Source of the DNA: a virus
DNA: 38,342 nucleotides
IMG/VR virus record: IMGVR_UViG_3300013120_000020
Location: 1 to 38,342 of that record
Reading direction: 5' to 3' (one strand)
The translations under genes were made by a program, and so were the position numbers. Positions 30,266 to 38,342 of this stretch are shown here, in pieces (the stretch's first letter is position 1; each line of letters begins with the position of its first letter). The notes beneath the pieces are model-generated. The model saw only the letters and a program-made list of their open reading frames with translations, was not told the origin of the DNA and made no database searches.

Positions 30266-30966
30266 TGCAATCCCTCCTTGACGCTATTTACAAATTCATA
30301 ATCTTCGGGTTTGAATATATTCTTATGATCTCCAACAATGCCTTTCCTCGGCATAATTGAGCGATGTTTTTTAATACTTGGCAATTGATATCCTAAAGGC
30401 TTATGATTTAAGAAATAAGACAATCTATCAATTGAGTTCTCTGTCGACCCTATAATCTCCTCATAAGTGATACGGAAGGTAGAATCGCACCCAAACCAGT
30501 CTTTTCGGTGCAGAAGCACCATTTCAACCATGTTCTTTGCGTCATAAACACGCCATTTTCGCAAGAAAGGGTCATCATTAGGGTCAAACCTTAGATAATC
30601 TGAGAAACTGCTGTTTAAGGGCAAATAATTAGCACACTGCCGAAAGTAATGATATCCACTTACGAGAGTATCATAGAGGCATCTTTCGACATATATAATC
30701 TTCCAATCTAACTGAAGATGATTCTTGAGTTGTGCGAGGGTACTCCAAAGATGGTGGGTTTTGTAGATGCGGCCTTCCATCCTTGCCTCACCTATTGTGA
30801 TGGGCGGCTCTTTCTCGTTAAGATTAAGATAGGGCACACATCCTCCACCATGATCCGGCTTGAAAAAGTTCAAGTAGATCAGATTGATAGTCAAGTTCGT
30901 CCCACTTCTAGGATGAGACGCAACAAGAATGTTTTGCATAGACCCATTCTCTTGTCGGTTCGCCAT
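30229..30966 (-). CDS. Sulfotransferase (Sulfotransfer_1-like)
   Basis: 245 residues. The 5'-phosphosulfate loop is ASHPRSGTNLTINLI (16-30), followed by YKTHHL (68-73) and a 3'-phosphate region VERCLYDTLVSGYHYF (93-108). These are in the order and spacing of PAPS-dependent cytosolic-type sulfotransferases, and the family differs from that of the second enzyme at 15999. It overlaps the Rossmann-like gene by 59 bases and tail tubular A by 37, and so is part of the late structural operon. ATG 30966 follows AGGAAATCTATC; ATG 30939 is an alternative. The substrate could be a virion glycan or a host glycan. Confidence 0.8.
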   Translation of the reverse strand: MANRQENGSMQNILVASHPRSGTNLTINLIYLNFFKPDHGGGCVPYLNLNEKEPPITIGEARMEGRIYKTHHLWSTLAQLKNHLQLDWKIIYVERCLYDTLVSGYHYFRQCANYLPLNSSFSDYLRFDPNDDPFLRKWRVYDAKNMVEMVLLHRKDWFGCDSTFRITYEEIIGSTENSIDRLSYFLNHKPLGYQLPSIKKHRSIMPRKGIVGDHKNIFKPEDYEFVNSVKEGLQWPQKSKLSIEH

Positions 30967-31573
30967 GATAGATTTCCTGCATTGTACCTGACATAAACAT
31001 TACATTGTCCCGTGCGAAAGCATTGTCCCGATAAAATTCTTTCCATACATTTCTCGTTGCCCCATCAAACCAGCTTGAACTATTATCTTTATGGACAGGG
31101 GGGTCAAAGTAATGCCCTGATGTATCAAGCGGCACGCCACATAAGATTATCTTATTATAGCCTATCGCAATAGCTATTTTCACTGCGAGCATAGCTGATG
31201 AACCTCCATTGGTTGATACTTTCTCCCATACAAAATCAAGCCCAGGAGAAGGTTTACTTGAATGTAATAAACAAGCCTCAAGCATTGATTTTTCTTTACG
31301 CATGATGGATAAAGCTTTGGGGAGTCTTTGGTGGCAACTTACAATGTGCTGGATTGTCTCTGCCTTGAATTGACCGGCGATATCGTTAATACACATAATT
31401 TCATACTCACGCTCAGTATTAAATAAAGACTTAGCTTTCCTGTAATCTTCCCATACTGTACGGCCTCCACCGAGGATCAGTAAACCGCCAGGGTAGACTT
31501 CTTCATACGCACCTACTATCCTCGGTTTTTCTCCATAGCCTGATATCTCTCGATATTTCCAAGGCATTATCAT
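30908..31573 (-). CDS. Rossmann-like protein resembling MptE/DUF115
   Basis: 221 residues. A glycine-rich first strand, GGLLILGGGRTVWEDY (29-44), is followed by CINDIAGQF, HIVSCHQRLP, GGSSAMLAVKIAIAIGYNKIILCGVPLD and a histidine/acid-rich end. This pattern is shared with the DUF115/MptE-like group, some of which act in glycan transfer such as flagellin or motility-protein glycosylation. It is followed at once by the sulfotransferase, so a joint role in modifying a glycan is plausible but not shown. Confidence 0.65.
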   Translation of the reverse strand: MIMPWKYREISGYGEKPRIVGAYEEVYPGGLLILGGGRTVWEDYRKAKSLFNTEREYEIMCINDIAGQFKAETIQHIVSCHQRLPKALSIMRKEKSMLEACLLHSSKPSPGLDFVWEKVSTNGGSSAMLAVKIAIAIGYNKIILCGVPLDTSGHYFDPPVHKDNSSSWFDGATRNVWKEFYRDNAFARDNVMFMSGTMQEIYHGEPTREWVYAKHSCCVSS

Positions 31574-31620
31574 CCCTCAAGGACTCGGGAGGAGCATGAG
31601 CCCCTCCCTATCCAATTCAC

Positions 31621-32052
31621 TCATTTTGTCCAACGAACAATACTCTTAATTGTCCCAGTAGCAGCTCCTCCTGCTGTAGTAATCTGAATTCGAGTGTCAT
31701 CATTGGTAGTGTCAGTACCGATCACATACTGAAGCCCGTCCACCCGGATAGCGTCAGTTTCACCGGCACTTGAAGCAGACGTAGCCAAGATATACCTATC
31801 GGCATCCCCGGCATCTCCGACTGCTAAAGTTACTCCTGATCCTAGAGCATCAAAAGCAATGTGAACTCCCGTAACTTTTGCGTTGGAAGGGAGAACAGCA
31901 ATATCAATCGTAGAGTCTGCTGCGAGAGCTGCGGCCTCATACGAATCAGCGATAATCTGTTCATTTGCCTTCCAGAAGCCCTGGCTAATGGCATTGTCAC
32001 CACTCGGGCCTGCATCATACTTCGTAACATTTGCACCTTTTACTGCTGCCAT
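31621..32052 (-). CDS. Capsid-associated protein (possible decoration protein)
   Basis: 143 residues, alanine/threonine-rich and beta-rich, starting MAAVKGANVTKYDAGPSGDN. It continues through ADSTIDIAVLPSNAKVTGVH, GSGVTLAVGDAGDADRYILA and a RIQITTAGGAATGTIKSIVRW end. Proteins of this kind are found right after the major capsid gene in many short-tailed phages. Decoration or head-tail completion is inferred. The start follows GAAGGAGGTTAAATC. Confidence 0.7.
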   Translation of the reverse strand: MAAVKGANVTKYDAGPSGDNAISQGFWKANEQIIADSYEAAALAADSTIDIAVLPSNAKVTGVHIAFDALGSGVTLAVGDAGDADRYILATSASSAGETDAIRVDGLQYVIGTDTTNDDTRIQITTAGGAATGTIKSIVRWTK

Positions 32053-32079
32053 GATTTAACCTCCTTCTTGGTTAATTTC

Positions 32080-32946
32080 TTACGATTCGAGAATGTCAAC
32101 TCTCACTACTCGATCCTCTTCTAATCTGACAGCACCGCAAGAAATCTCATAATAAATCTGCCAAGAATAGGAAAGGTCAGCTCTCTCATCGGTACGGACA
32201 TAGACTTTCTCGGCAATACCGAGGCAAAGACCGTGCTTCTGGAAAGCGAAACACTGGCGAACATTCGCAGTCACATCAAGGCGAGTAGACATAATCCACT
32301 GGAAGCCCATCCATGTTTTACCTGCGAATGAACCATCCATAATCGCACGCAGAGTTGCATAATCACTTGAAGTTGCCTGGGACACTCCGAGCAGATCCTC
32401 AATACCTTGAGGTGAGGTCACGAACACTCGATCTTCCAATTCTACATCAGCATCATTGAGAATCCGGGATGTTTGCTTAACTTTGTTAAAAGTAAGCCCT
32501 GCTGAAGCATTAACGATAATCTGTGAGGAAGGAAGCGTCACTGAAGTTGAACCGGTTTCGCCACTTTTTGCAGTTCCACCTAAAGCTGCGATAACTACAT
32601 CATCATACTGGCGTCCGATTGCTTTACCGGCTGCAATGGTGTAAGCACTACGAGGATCCGAGATAACCTTTAACTCGTCTGCACGATCAAGCTGAACTGC
32701 ATCGTTGTAGTCAAGCATCGTACCCATACGCCGAGCGAGGTTAGGGTCACTCTGGGGGGTTGTCTGGTTACGTCCTGCCTTAGCAGACATACTCCATTCC
32801 CCGATCTGATCCTGGAAAAAAGTCTTGCCCCTTACATTATCCTTGAGATATACAGTCGAGAACAGCTTAGACATCTTCTGCTGTGCCAACTGCATAATGT
32901 TCTCAGAATATTGCTGTGCATAAATAACATTATTAGTGTCAGCCAT
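32080..32946 (-). CDS. Major capsid protein
   Basis: 288 residues with features of the Phage_capsid_2-like group of HK97-fold capsids. It has an N-terminal helix (YSENIMQLAQQKMSKLFSTV), GKTFFQDQIG, AVQLDRADELKVISDPRSAY and AAGKAIGRQYDDVVIAALGG. There is a late domain with TWMGFQWIMSTRLDV and a final EEDRVVRVDI. It lies between the scaffold and the decoration-like gene, as expected, and follows AAGGAGGGCAAAA. A hairpin (33046-33072) sits in its upstream leader. Confidence 0.88.
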   Translation of the reverse strand: MADTNNVIYAQQYSENIMQLAQQKMSKLFSTVYLKDNVRGKTFFQDQIGEWSMSAKAGRNQTTPQSDPNLARRMGTMLDYNDAVQLDRADELKVISDPRSAYTIAAGKAIGRQYDDVVIAALGGTAKSGETGSTSVTLPSSQIIVNASAGLTFNKVKQTSRILNDADVELEDRVFVTSPQGIEDLLGVSQATSSDYATLRAIMDGSFAGKTWMGFQWIMSTRLDVTANVRQCFAFQKHGLCLGIAEKVYVRTDERADLSYSWQIYYEISCGAVRLEEDRVVRVDILES

Positions 32947-33045
32947 TTTTGCCCTCCTTAACTCAATGTCAATAAACTAGAAACACCCATCTTTGCTTGA
33001 TTGGGTATCCTCATTAAAGAGGGCCAATCTTACAAAAAAGTCTTT

Positions 33046-33072
33046 GCAGGCTCTTTTGCAAGAGGTATCTGC
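33046..33072 (-). terminator. Hairpin in the leader of the major capsid gene
   Basis: On the minus strand CTCTT-GCAA-AAGAG forms a stem with a GNRA tetraloop, extended by an outer GCAG/CTGC pairing. A run of six T residues follows at 33039-33034 after a short gap. It lies in a 160-base space between scaffold and capsid genes. It may be a leaky terminator, or a processing or stability element that raises capsid over scaffold. Confidence 0.4.
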
Positions 33073-33109
33073 CTTGAGAGACAGCAATAATAGGCCGAGA
33101 GGGTATCTA

Positions 33110-34084
33110 TTACTGCTGCTGCGATTTCACGATAATCGCTTGTAATCTATTGGCCTCATCAATTAAAGCCTCGTGATCTTTCTTGCTTAATGCTTGTCCG
33201 TCCTCATCTACACCATCAAGATAAGCTTTTGACCTTCTGATCTTAGTTAATTTCTGAGTAGCTTCATCTGGTGTAAGATTGAAGCGGGTCGCCTCAAAAG
33301 AACCGATTTGATTCTCTTTCAAAGTCTCACCAAGTCGAGCAAGAACTCGCATACCCTTCGGATCTCCGCCGAGAGTATTCGTAAGAAACTTGATCTCTTC
33401 TTCATTCTCTGCCAGATATCTAACAGCACGGTTAGAAATTTGTTTCTTTTCTTCAAAAGCCTCACCCCATTCTTTTTGCAAGGCAACGGTGTCCTCCTGG
33501 AACTTAGCATTGTGCTTCGCTACCTGTTTATCATAACTCTCGGTGAGCGTATTGACATAGCTTTTAAATAAGAGTTCTGCTGACTTTTGTGGTACTTTTG
33601 CTTGGTGCATAGCTGCGATAAATGTATCCTTATCAATCGACACACCCTTAAGCTCCTCGGGTAAGTTAGCCTCAGAGAGTTTGTAGCCCGAGACTTCCCG
33701 TGGGACACCTAATTTATCGTGAAGCTTGGCCCATGCTTCGTGATCGTTCTCATCTTTGGGCCAGACAATCTTATCCATTCCAAAAGCTTTCTGCAATTCA
33801 AGGTGACCTTTCACTTGCTCCTCTAATGAGCCGTATTTCTGCACGGTGGCATTGGCCTTGACCTCATCAGGTAATCCATCGTACCATTTGGTGGTGGTCG
33901 CGGCTCCGGCTCCTGCATCTCCGCCTTGATCTCCGTCTCCTCCGTCGCCACCATCTCCACCAGCACCAGCGTCGCCATCACCTGAACCAGAACCATCTCC
34001 TCCTGATCCACCTTCATCTCCGAAAAACGACATGGGCATAAGGTATCTGCTCCAAAAGGGCAGGCTTATGGTATCCATTAACAT
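33110..34084 (-). CDS. Scaffold / capsid assembly protein
   Basis: 324 residues. A Gly/Asp-rich low-complexity segment (about 20-60) precedes KWYDGLPDEVKANATVQKYG, then long helices. This N-terminal WYDGLPDE motif and acidic helical body are usual for podoviral scaffolds. The C-terminus (TKIRRSKAYLDGVDEDGQAL, then helix) should contact the capsid protein. ATG 34084 follows AGAAGGAGATTGCT, but MSFFGDE, beginning at residue 18, could be the true start. Confidence 0.82.
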   Translation of the reverse strand: MLMDTISLPFWSRYLMPMSFFGDEGGSGGDGSGSGDGDAGAGGDGGDGGDGDQGGDAGAGAATTTKWYDGLPDEVKANATVQKYGSLEEQVKGHLELQKAFGMDKIVWPKDENDHEAWAKLHDKLGVPREVSGYKLSEANLPEELKGVSIDKDTFIAAMHQAKVPQKSAELLFKSYVNTLTESYDKQVAKHNAKFQEDTVALQKEWGEAFEEKKQISNRAVRYLAENEEEIKFLTNTLGGDPKGMRVLARLGETLKENQIGSFEATRFNLTPDEATQKLTKIRRSKAYLDGVDEDGQALSKKDHEALIDEANRLQAIIVKSQQQ

Positions 34085-34099
34085 AGCAATCTCCTTCTC

Positions 34100-34357
34100 T
34101 TACGCTCGGTTTGTAAAATACTCAACTACCTGCTCAGGTGTGAGCTTAAGAAGCGTCTTGAGCGTTAAGACTACCTCTCTTCGTCCGGCTGCTATCTGCA
34201 CCGACGTTTCATTCGCCGGATCGTACCCGGGATGCCAGAACCCGGATATATCTTCCAAGAACTCCATCAGGCGTTGGCCCTCCGGGAGTCCGAGTATATG
34301 CAAAAGGTCTTTCTGTATCTGCTCAACGTAAGCTTTGTCGGTCATACGCTTTATCAT
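34100..34357 (-). CDS. Bbp19-like phage protein
   Basis: 85 residues. The pattern LGLPEGQRLMEFLEDISGFW, then NETSVQIAAGRREVVLTL, matches the small Bbp19-type proteins that sit between portal and scaffold in many podoviruses. Their job in head assembly is not known. The start overlaps the portal stop by 4 bases. Confidence 0.75.
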   Translation of the reverse strand: MIKRMTDKAYVEQIQKDLLHILGLPEGQRLMEFLEDISGFWHPGYDPANETSVQIAAGRREVVLTLKTLLKLTPEQVVEYFTNRA

Positions 34358-35982
34358 ACAGACTGTGCCTCCTTACTCTTTAGGTTTGCACTTGCCGCTT
34401 TGTCGGCAATCTCAGCCCCAGCCCCAAGCATCTCAATCCTTTGCTGTGCTGCCTGAGCTTCAGCTCTATTCTCTCTAATCTCACCAACTTCTTGATCGTC
34501 CCTGAGTATCTGCACCGGAGCGGCGGTAATGCCCCACACAACATCAGTAGCCTTATCAGTATTGACTTTATCCAGCACTTGAGGGTCGAATTGAGCCATT
34601 TGCCCTACCATGACAAGAGCTTGTTGTAGTGATTGAAGCTCACTTGACTTTTGTGCTTTTGCCAAAGCTGATACATACTCAATCTCATACTGGGGATTCT
34701 CGATAAGTGCATCCGGCACAGGAGGCAATTTATCAGCTCTAGCCAATATGCCAATAGTTCGAGTAATTATCTTATCGAGTACATCTGATATGAACCTGCC
34801 TACTGCGGGCCCGAGAAGAGTCATCTTCTCAGTTATCCTCTCCATCACTTCAGGTACAGTCATTTGTTTGGTGATCCCTTGAAAGGCCATAAATACATCA
34901 TTAAACATTTGACTTCGTATCCTTTGCACTCGGTATTCCATTTCGGTCAACCCTATCCCGACATTGCCATAATTACCAAAAGGAAACAGTTCTTTTGCGG
35001 TCATCTTGCTACGATCATAATAGTTAATACCCCGAGGGTTAGCGTTGAGAGGCAATAGAAAAGCATTATCAGGCATAGCAACTGGAGGATCAGTGAGTTT
35101 CATCGCAGCTCGAAGTTGTGTCTTTGCTATCGCATTAAGCACTCTCACATCCGGTAAGCACTTCATGGCCGGTGAGAACCCCCATACAATACCTGATCTC
35201 TTGTAAAATCGATGAGCAAAGGCCGGCATTTCATTATAGCCCCCCTCTTGAAGAGTCTTCTGTTGGGCTATATCTATCCATACTGCCTTATATTTCATAT
35301 TCTGGTTATCCTGCTTACGCATATCATAACCATGCCGAGGGCCGATATAGAGTAAGTATTTATATTTTGTCTCAGGACTCAATCCTCTTTGGAGGCCTCG
35401 TCTCATCTCATTAGTAAGTGCTTCTTCACCAAATCTACTGACTACTTGATCTGCAGTATATTCAAGTTCAATATAGAACTCGATTACCCGACCACGTGCA
35501 TCCTCATTAATACATACTTGCTTAATAGGAAGATTGTAGAAACGTATATCATCCTGGAGATCTTCTTCTTCAAGGAGAACTGATGTGCCATAGACTCCCG
35601 ATGATTTATAGAACTCAGGCTTCTGGTTATAGAAATTAGATCGATTGAGAGCATGATATACTTCAGCCTCTAAATCTTTAAGAAACACCATCACATCTTT
35701 AGACTCCATCTGGGTAGGATCAGGCGTACGGAGAGCAAACCATTTAGAGGTAGGCGGAGTGAGATAGTTAAGAAGTCCTGAGCCAAGCACATCAGCAGCC
35801 TCTAAAGACGCTGAATCCCATAGTTGAGTAATGGTGAGCTCCTGTCCTGGGGCATATTGGGTATTGACATCATCGCTCTCGATATAGAAATAATCATGAA
35901 GGCGTTGCCAATAGGTATCCCAATTCGACCGTGCACTCTTTAACCTAGTGAAATTCTTTATGATCTTTTTTGGCTCTGTCAT
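34354..35982 (-). CDS. Portal (T7-type head-tail connector) protein
   Basis: 542 residues. The N-terminus (LKSARSNWDTYWQRLHDYF, then TQLWDSASLEAADVLGSGLL and PPTSKWFALR) is the classic opening of T7 gp8-like portals. KEKNPRGINYYDRSK-like and EMEYRVQRIRSQMFNDVF segments lie further on, with a glutamine/alanine-rich C-terminal helix. It forms the dodecameric ring through which DNA enters and leaves. The start lies 38 bases inside the acetyltransferase gene. Confidence 0.92.
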   Translation of the reverse strand: MTEPKKIIKNFTRLKSARSNWDTYWQRLHDYFYIESDDVNTQYAPGQELTITQLWDSASLEAADVLGSGLLNYLTPPTSKWFALRTPDPTQMESKDVMVFLKDLEAEVYHALNRSNFYNQKPEFYKSSGVYGTSVLLEEEDLQDDIRFYNLPIKQVCINEDARGRVIEFYIELEYTADQVVSRFGEEALTNEMRRGLQRGLSPETKYKYLLYIGPRHGYDMRKQDNQNMKYKAVWIDIAQQKTLQEGGYNEMPAFAHRFYKRSGIVWGFSPAMKCLPDVRVLNAIAKTQLRAAMKLTDPPVAMPDNAFLLPLNANPRGINYYDRSKMTAKELFPFGNYGNVGIGLTEMEYRVQRIRSQMFNDVFMAFQGITKQMTVPEVMERITEKMTLLGPAVGRFISDVLDKIITRTIGILARADKLPPVPDALIENPQYEIEYVSALAKAQKSSELQSLQQALVMVGQMAQFDPQVLDKVNTDKATDVVWGITAAPVQILRDDQEVGEIRENRAEAQAAQQRIEMLGAGAEIADKAASANLKSKEAQSV

Positions 35983-36433
35983 GATTTAAGTCCTTGATTA
36001 AATGGGTTTCAAATTGAGAATACCCTGTTCGTTCATAAAATCTCAATAGTCTATCTGGCATCGAATTGTGCATAAAAGCCATTATTATTTTGTCAATCCC
36101 ATGATCTATGCACCACTTTTCAAGACGTCTTAGGAGTTTAATGCCATGTCTGCGATGTTCCTCTGAGACATACCAGATGACTTCCTGGTAGACTTTCGTA
36201 GGGCTCAAAAGCTCCTCCACTATGAATCCGCCCATTATACCTCTTACCTCTCCATCTACTATAAGGATGAAACTCGTATTCCTGAGTTGCCGTATCAATC
36301 CTTGCAATCTCTTCAGCCCTTCTTCTTTGTCAAATGTGAGTGAATACTGATTAAGAGAGTTCTTGTAAAATTCATGAATAAGCTCTACGATCTTATCGTG
36401 ATCTTTGTCTTGATACATTCGTATCTCCACCAT
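35945..36433 (-). CDS. GNAT-family acetyltransferase
   Basis: 162 residues. The GNAT fold is suggested by IRMYQDKDHDKIVELIHEFY, FILIVDGEVRGIMGGFIVEE, VIWYVSEEHRRHGIKLLRRLEKW (acetyl-CoA loop RRHGIK near 94-99) and a late FYERTGYSQFE. Such genes often occur near terminase and portal genes of podoviruses. The acceptor is unknown; it could be a host protein or a small molecule. It shares TAATG with the upstream gene. Confidence 0.8.
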   Translation of the reverse strand: MVEIRMYQDKDHDKIVELIHEFYKNSLNQYSLTFDKEEGLKRLQGLIRQLRNTSFILIVDGEVRGIMGGFIVEELLSPTKVYQEVIWYVSEEHRRHGIKLLRRLEKWCIDHGIDKIIMAFMHNSMPDRLLRFYERTGYSQFETHLIKDLNHDRAKKDHKEFH

Positions 36434-36651
36434 TACTCACCCAGTAATGTCTTTCTCCTTGTTTCCTGCTCACCGAGACCAAGAGGGGATGTAAGGGTTG
36501 TCTTTGCTTTCTGAGCTGCTTTTTGTCTCTTCTTTGTCTCCTCTTTTGCCTTAGCCGCTGCATCCTCCATCTTAGGTGCTGGAGGCGGAGGAGGCGGTGC
36601 AGGTGTAGTTTTCTTCCCACCACCAAATAATCTTGCAAAGAAACTTGCCAT
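36433..36651 (-). CDS. Small protein sharing a C-terminal module with its neighbour, 72 aa
   Basis: MASFFARLFGGGKK is followed by a polyproline run (PAPPPPPPAPKMED) and an Ala/Lys helix, ending TLTSPLGLGEQETRRKTLLGE. The last 45 residues match those of the next gene up (36654-36923) closely, so the two are tandem paralogues with different N-termini. This TSPLG...RKTLLG ending is seen in short proteins next to podoviral terminases. The function is unknown. Confidence 0.72.
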   Translation of the reverse strand: MASFFARLFGGGKKTTPAPPPPPPAPKMEDAAAKAKEETKKRQKAAQKAKTTLTSPLGLGEQETRRKTLLGE

Positions 36652-36653
36652 AG

Positions 36654-36923
36654 CTATTCTCCTAATAAGGTTTTTTTACGGGTCTGATAATCTTCCACCC
36701 CGAGCGGCGTAGTAAGAATCGTTGCCGATTTCTTCATAGCTTTCCTTCGCCGTACTAATTCTTCCTTTGCTTTTGCTTCAGCATCTCCCATTGAAGGAGC
36801 AGGGGGGGCTGGAGGAGGCATAAGTGGCCCTCTCTTCTTACTCCCAGCTAATCCCATCCCTACCATACCACCTACTGCAAGGCCAGCTCCAATCATTGCT
36901 AGTGTACTTGTTGCTATCGCCAT
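36654..36923 (-). CDS. Small protein with hydrophobic N-terminus and shared C-terminal module, 89 aa
   Basis: The N-terminus MAIATSTLAMIGAGLAVGG is nearly the same as that of the internal virion protein at 26743. The C-terminus (AKAKEELVRRRKAMKKSATI, ending TRKKTLLGE) matches the neighbour at 36433. The protein is therefore a chimera of two modules, joined by a proline-rich linker (MPPPAPPAPSMGD). It may be a minor virion protein; the hydrophobic helix could be membrane-active. Confidence 0.75.
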   Translation of the reverse strand: MAIATSTLAMIGAGLAVGGMVGMGLAGSKKRGPLMPPPAPPAPSMGDAEAKAKEELVRRRKAMKKSATILTTPLGVEDYQTRKKTLLGE

Positions 36924-36933
36924 GAATCACCTC

Positions 36934-38244
36934 TTAGATTATATTTACCTCTTTCGCATATCGAGGCTGCCGATGGTAGATATTGCGTTGTACCCTATGA
37001 ATATTATCACACTCACTTATCGCCATCATTAAAGCATCTGCCTCATCAGGAGATTTCACATTATCACGCCGCATTTTCTCTTTACTTACGATAGATTTTT
37101 GGCCTGTGCTTGAATACTCAAACTTTATCGTCTCAAGCTGTTCAATAATACTATCTTCATTGATACGCAGCCATCCTCGGGTAAGTATGTCTTTAACCTT
37201 ATAATATGACATTGCTTTAAGATTCTTATATCGTTTCGTATCGATATTCTCGATAGTACCACCTCTAAATTCCTTAATCTCTCGCTTCATCTCTCTTAAT
37301 CTATCTACCACACCAGCTCCCATGCCATCACCATCAATTACGACAATACCTGGCTTTTCCATGAGAATGATATCGGTCACACGGCCTGTCGTCTCCATGA
37401 GGTCTTTCCCTTTCCATTTAATCTTTAATGTCTGTTCCCATTGATGAGGGCCTCGTTGAGTTATAATCGTTGCTACAGAATAATCATCTCCATAGCGTGC
37501 TATATCCTGCCCCATAATTTTATTACCCCATAAGGTAGGATCGTAATGGAACTCGGCTTTCTTTGCCCCATTCAACTCTGCGGTATTGAATAAGTAATTG
37601 TCGGCATCCGCAAGGGGCTCACCTAGCCAAATATGATTATAGTCATCAGGGTGACATTGGGCAGCCTCAGCCTTTAATGCCTGAGTGCAGAAAGGATTAT
37701 CAATAAAGTTGATCTTGATATGCTTACAATCATCACGATCAATGAACTGTTTATATACTGCATCATTACGCAAGTATCTATTCATTGTGAAGAATACCCT
37801 TGCTCTGTCTTTTCTGATAGTAGGAAGGATTACATCAAGCGTGGGCTTAGTTATCGCCTGGGCCTCATCTATCCATAAGATATCAACACCCTCCAACCCT
37901 TTAATATTAATCATCCCTTGCTCTCGAAAGCCTTTAAAGCGAATCTCTGATTTAGTCTCTCTGTGTATGATTTTAGAAGAGTATACTTCAAAATTGAGTG
38001 AATACTCTTGGATGATATCCCTGAATACCGTATAGACTGATTCTTCTATGGTATTCTGAATCTCACGACCACAAAATATCCTTATTGCCTTTTGCTCGGC
38101 AATATAGAGAAGTAAACGTGCGACTCCTTGCGTCTTACCACCTCCTCGACCACCCTCAAGAAGAAAGTATCGCCAATCATTAAATTCAGATATTATGGGA
38201 AGTAGCTTGTCGGGGATCTGAAGCATTTTGGGGACAGTGATCAT
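36934..38244 (-). CDS. terL: Terminase large subunit
   Basis: 436 residues. Walker A is GGRGGGKTQG (31-40), Walker B is VDILWIDEAQA (120-130), and the C-terminal nuclease shows GQDIARYGDDYS (about 246-257) and VVIDGDGMGAGVVDRL. It cuts the concatemer and pumps DNA into the head through the portal. The ATG at 38244 equals position 21 of the left end, where it overlaps the terS stop. It is a Terminase_3-like (PBSX-type) protein. The packaging mode cannot be read from the window. Confidence 0.93.
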   Translation of the reverse strand: MITVPKMLQIPDKLLPIISEFNDWRYFLLEGGRGGGKTQGVARLLLYIAEQKAIRIFCGREIQNTIEESVYTVFRDIIQEYSLNFEVYSSKIIHRETKSEIRFKGFREQGMINIKGLEGVDILWIDEAQAITKPTLDVILPTIRKDRARVFFTMNRYLRNDAVYKQFIDRDDCKHIKINFIDNPFCTQALKAEAAQCHPDDYNHIWLGEPLADADNYLFNTAELNGAKKAEFHYDPTLWGNKIMGQDIARYGDDYSVATIITQRGPHQWEQTLKIKWKGKDLMETTGRVTDIILMEKPGIVVIDGDGMGAGVVDRLREMKREIKEFRGGTIENIDTKRYKNLKAMSYYKVKDILTRGWLRINEDSIIEQLETIKFEYSSTGQKSIVSKEKMRRDNVKSPDEADALMMAISECDNIHRVQRNIYHRQPRYAKEVNII

Positions 38245-38342
38245 TCTTTCTTATCCTCTCCTACATCAAAGATAATCTTCTTGTCACCTATTGTTACTGT
38301 CGGCATCTTCACCACACTCAATGTTTGTTCGACTTCTCGCTT
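38224..38342. repeat. Direct terminal repeat, right copy (119 bp)
   Basis: Exact copy of bases 1-119. It contains the first 21 bases of terL and the last part of terS. It is the evidence that the contig closes into a 38223-bp circle. Confidence 0.97.

Noticed and set aside
18-38244. Temperate lifestyle
   Set aside because: No integrase, excisionase, CI/Cro pair or convincing attachment site was seen; operators at the early promoter alone do not show lysogeny.

Overview
This window is a complete, circularly permuted genome of a short-tailed (podovirus-like) bacteriophage. The first 119 bases recur exactly as the last 119 (38224-38342), so the unit is a circle of 38223 bp. TerS and TerL join across that junction with a normal ATGA overlap. 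Every gene I accept is on the minus strand, densely packed and nearly always preceded by a GGAGG-type ribosome binding site. The host is therefore a bacterium with ordinary sigma70 promoters and Shine-Dalgarno initiation; I cannot name it. I see no phage RNA polymerase, DNA polymerase, helicase, integrase or CI-like repressor. The phage appears to use host RNA polymerase and the host replisome, and nothing marks it as temperate.

Transcription runs from high to low coordinates. A perfect TTGACA-17-TATAAT promoter at 13352-13380, decorated with palindromes and lying just beyond a hairpin terminator (13438-13470), starts the early region. That region holds a small zinc-finger protein, a YqaJ-type exonuclease and RecT annealase, an RlpA-like secreted protein and small zinc-binding proteins. 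It continues with a DNA methyltransferase carrying an out-of-frame HNH endonuclease gene, and a DnaD/O-like replication protein with direct repeats that look like an origin inside its gene. A glycan cluster follows (one GT9-like transferase and two class I methyltransferases), then a tRNA-like element, a nuclease-HNH fusion and a train of tiny genes. A second perfect promoter (500-528) starts the late region.

The late region runs TerS, TerL, two small paralogous proteins, an acetyltransferase, the T7-type portal, a Bbp19-like protein, scaffold, major capsid protein and a capsid-adjacent protein. It continues with a Rossmann-like protein and a sulfotransferase set within the structural genes, tail tubular proteins A and B, three internal virion proteins and a T7-type fibre adaptor. 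After small membrane and tail proteins comes a cysteine-rich YadA-like fibre with an S74 chaperone. A second sulfotransferase and a second GT9-like transferase follow, and finally a cassette of small membrane proteins and a lipoprotein that is probably the lysis module.

The most unusual points are these. The HNH gene sits out of frame inside the methyltransferase gene with its own perfect promoter, while the outer reading frame stays open. Two 22-bp exact repeats link the 3' ends of both recombination genes to the inside of the glycan genes. There are two different sulfotransferases, a 28-cysteine fibre, a tRNA-like RNA element, and 10-bp iterons whose period breaks codon phase.
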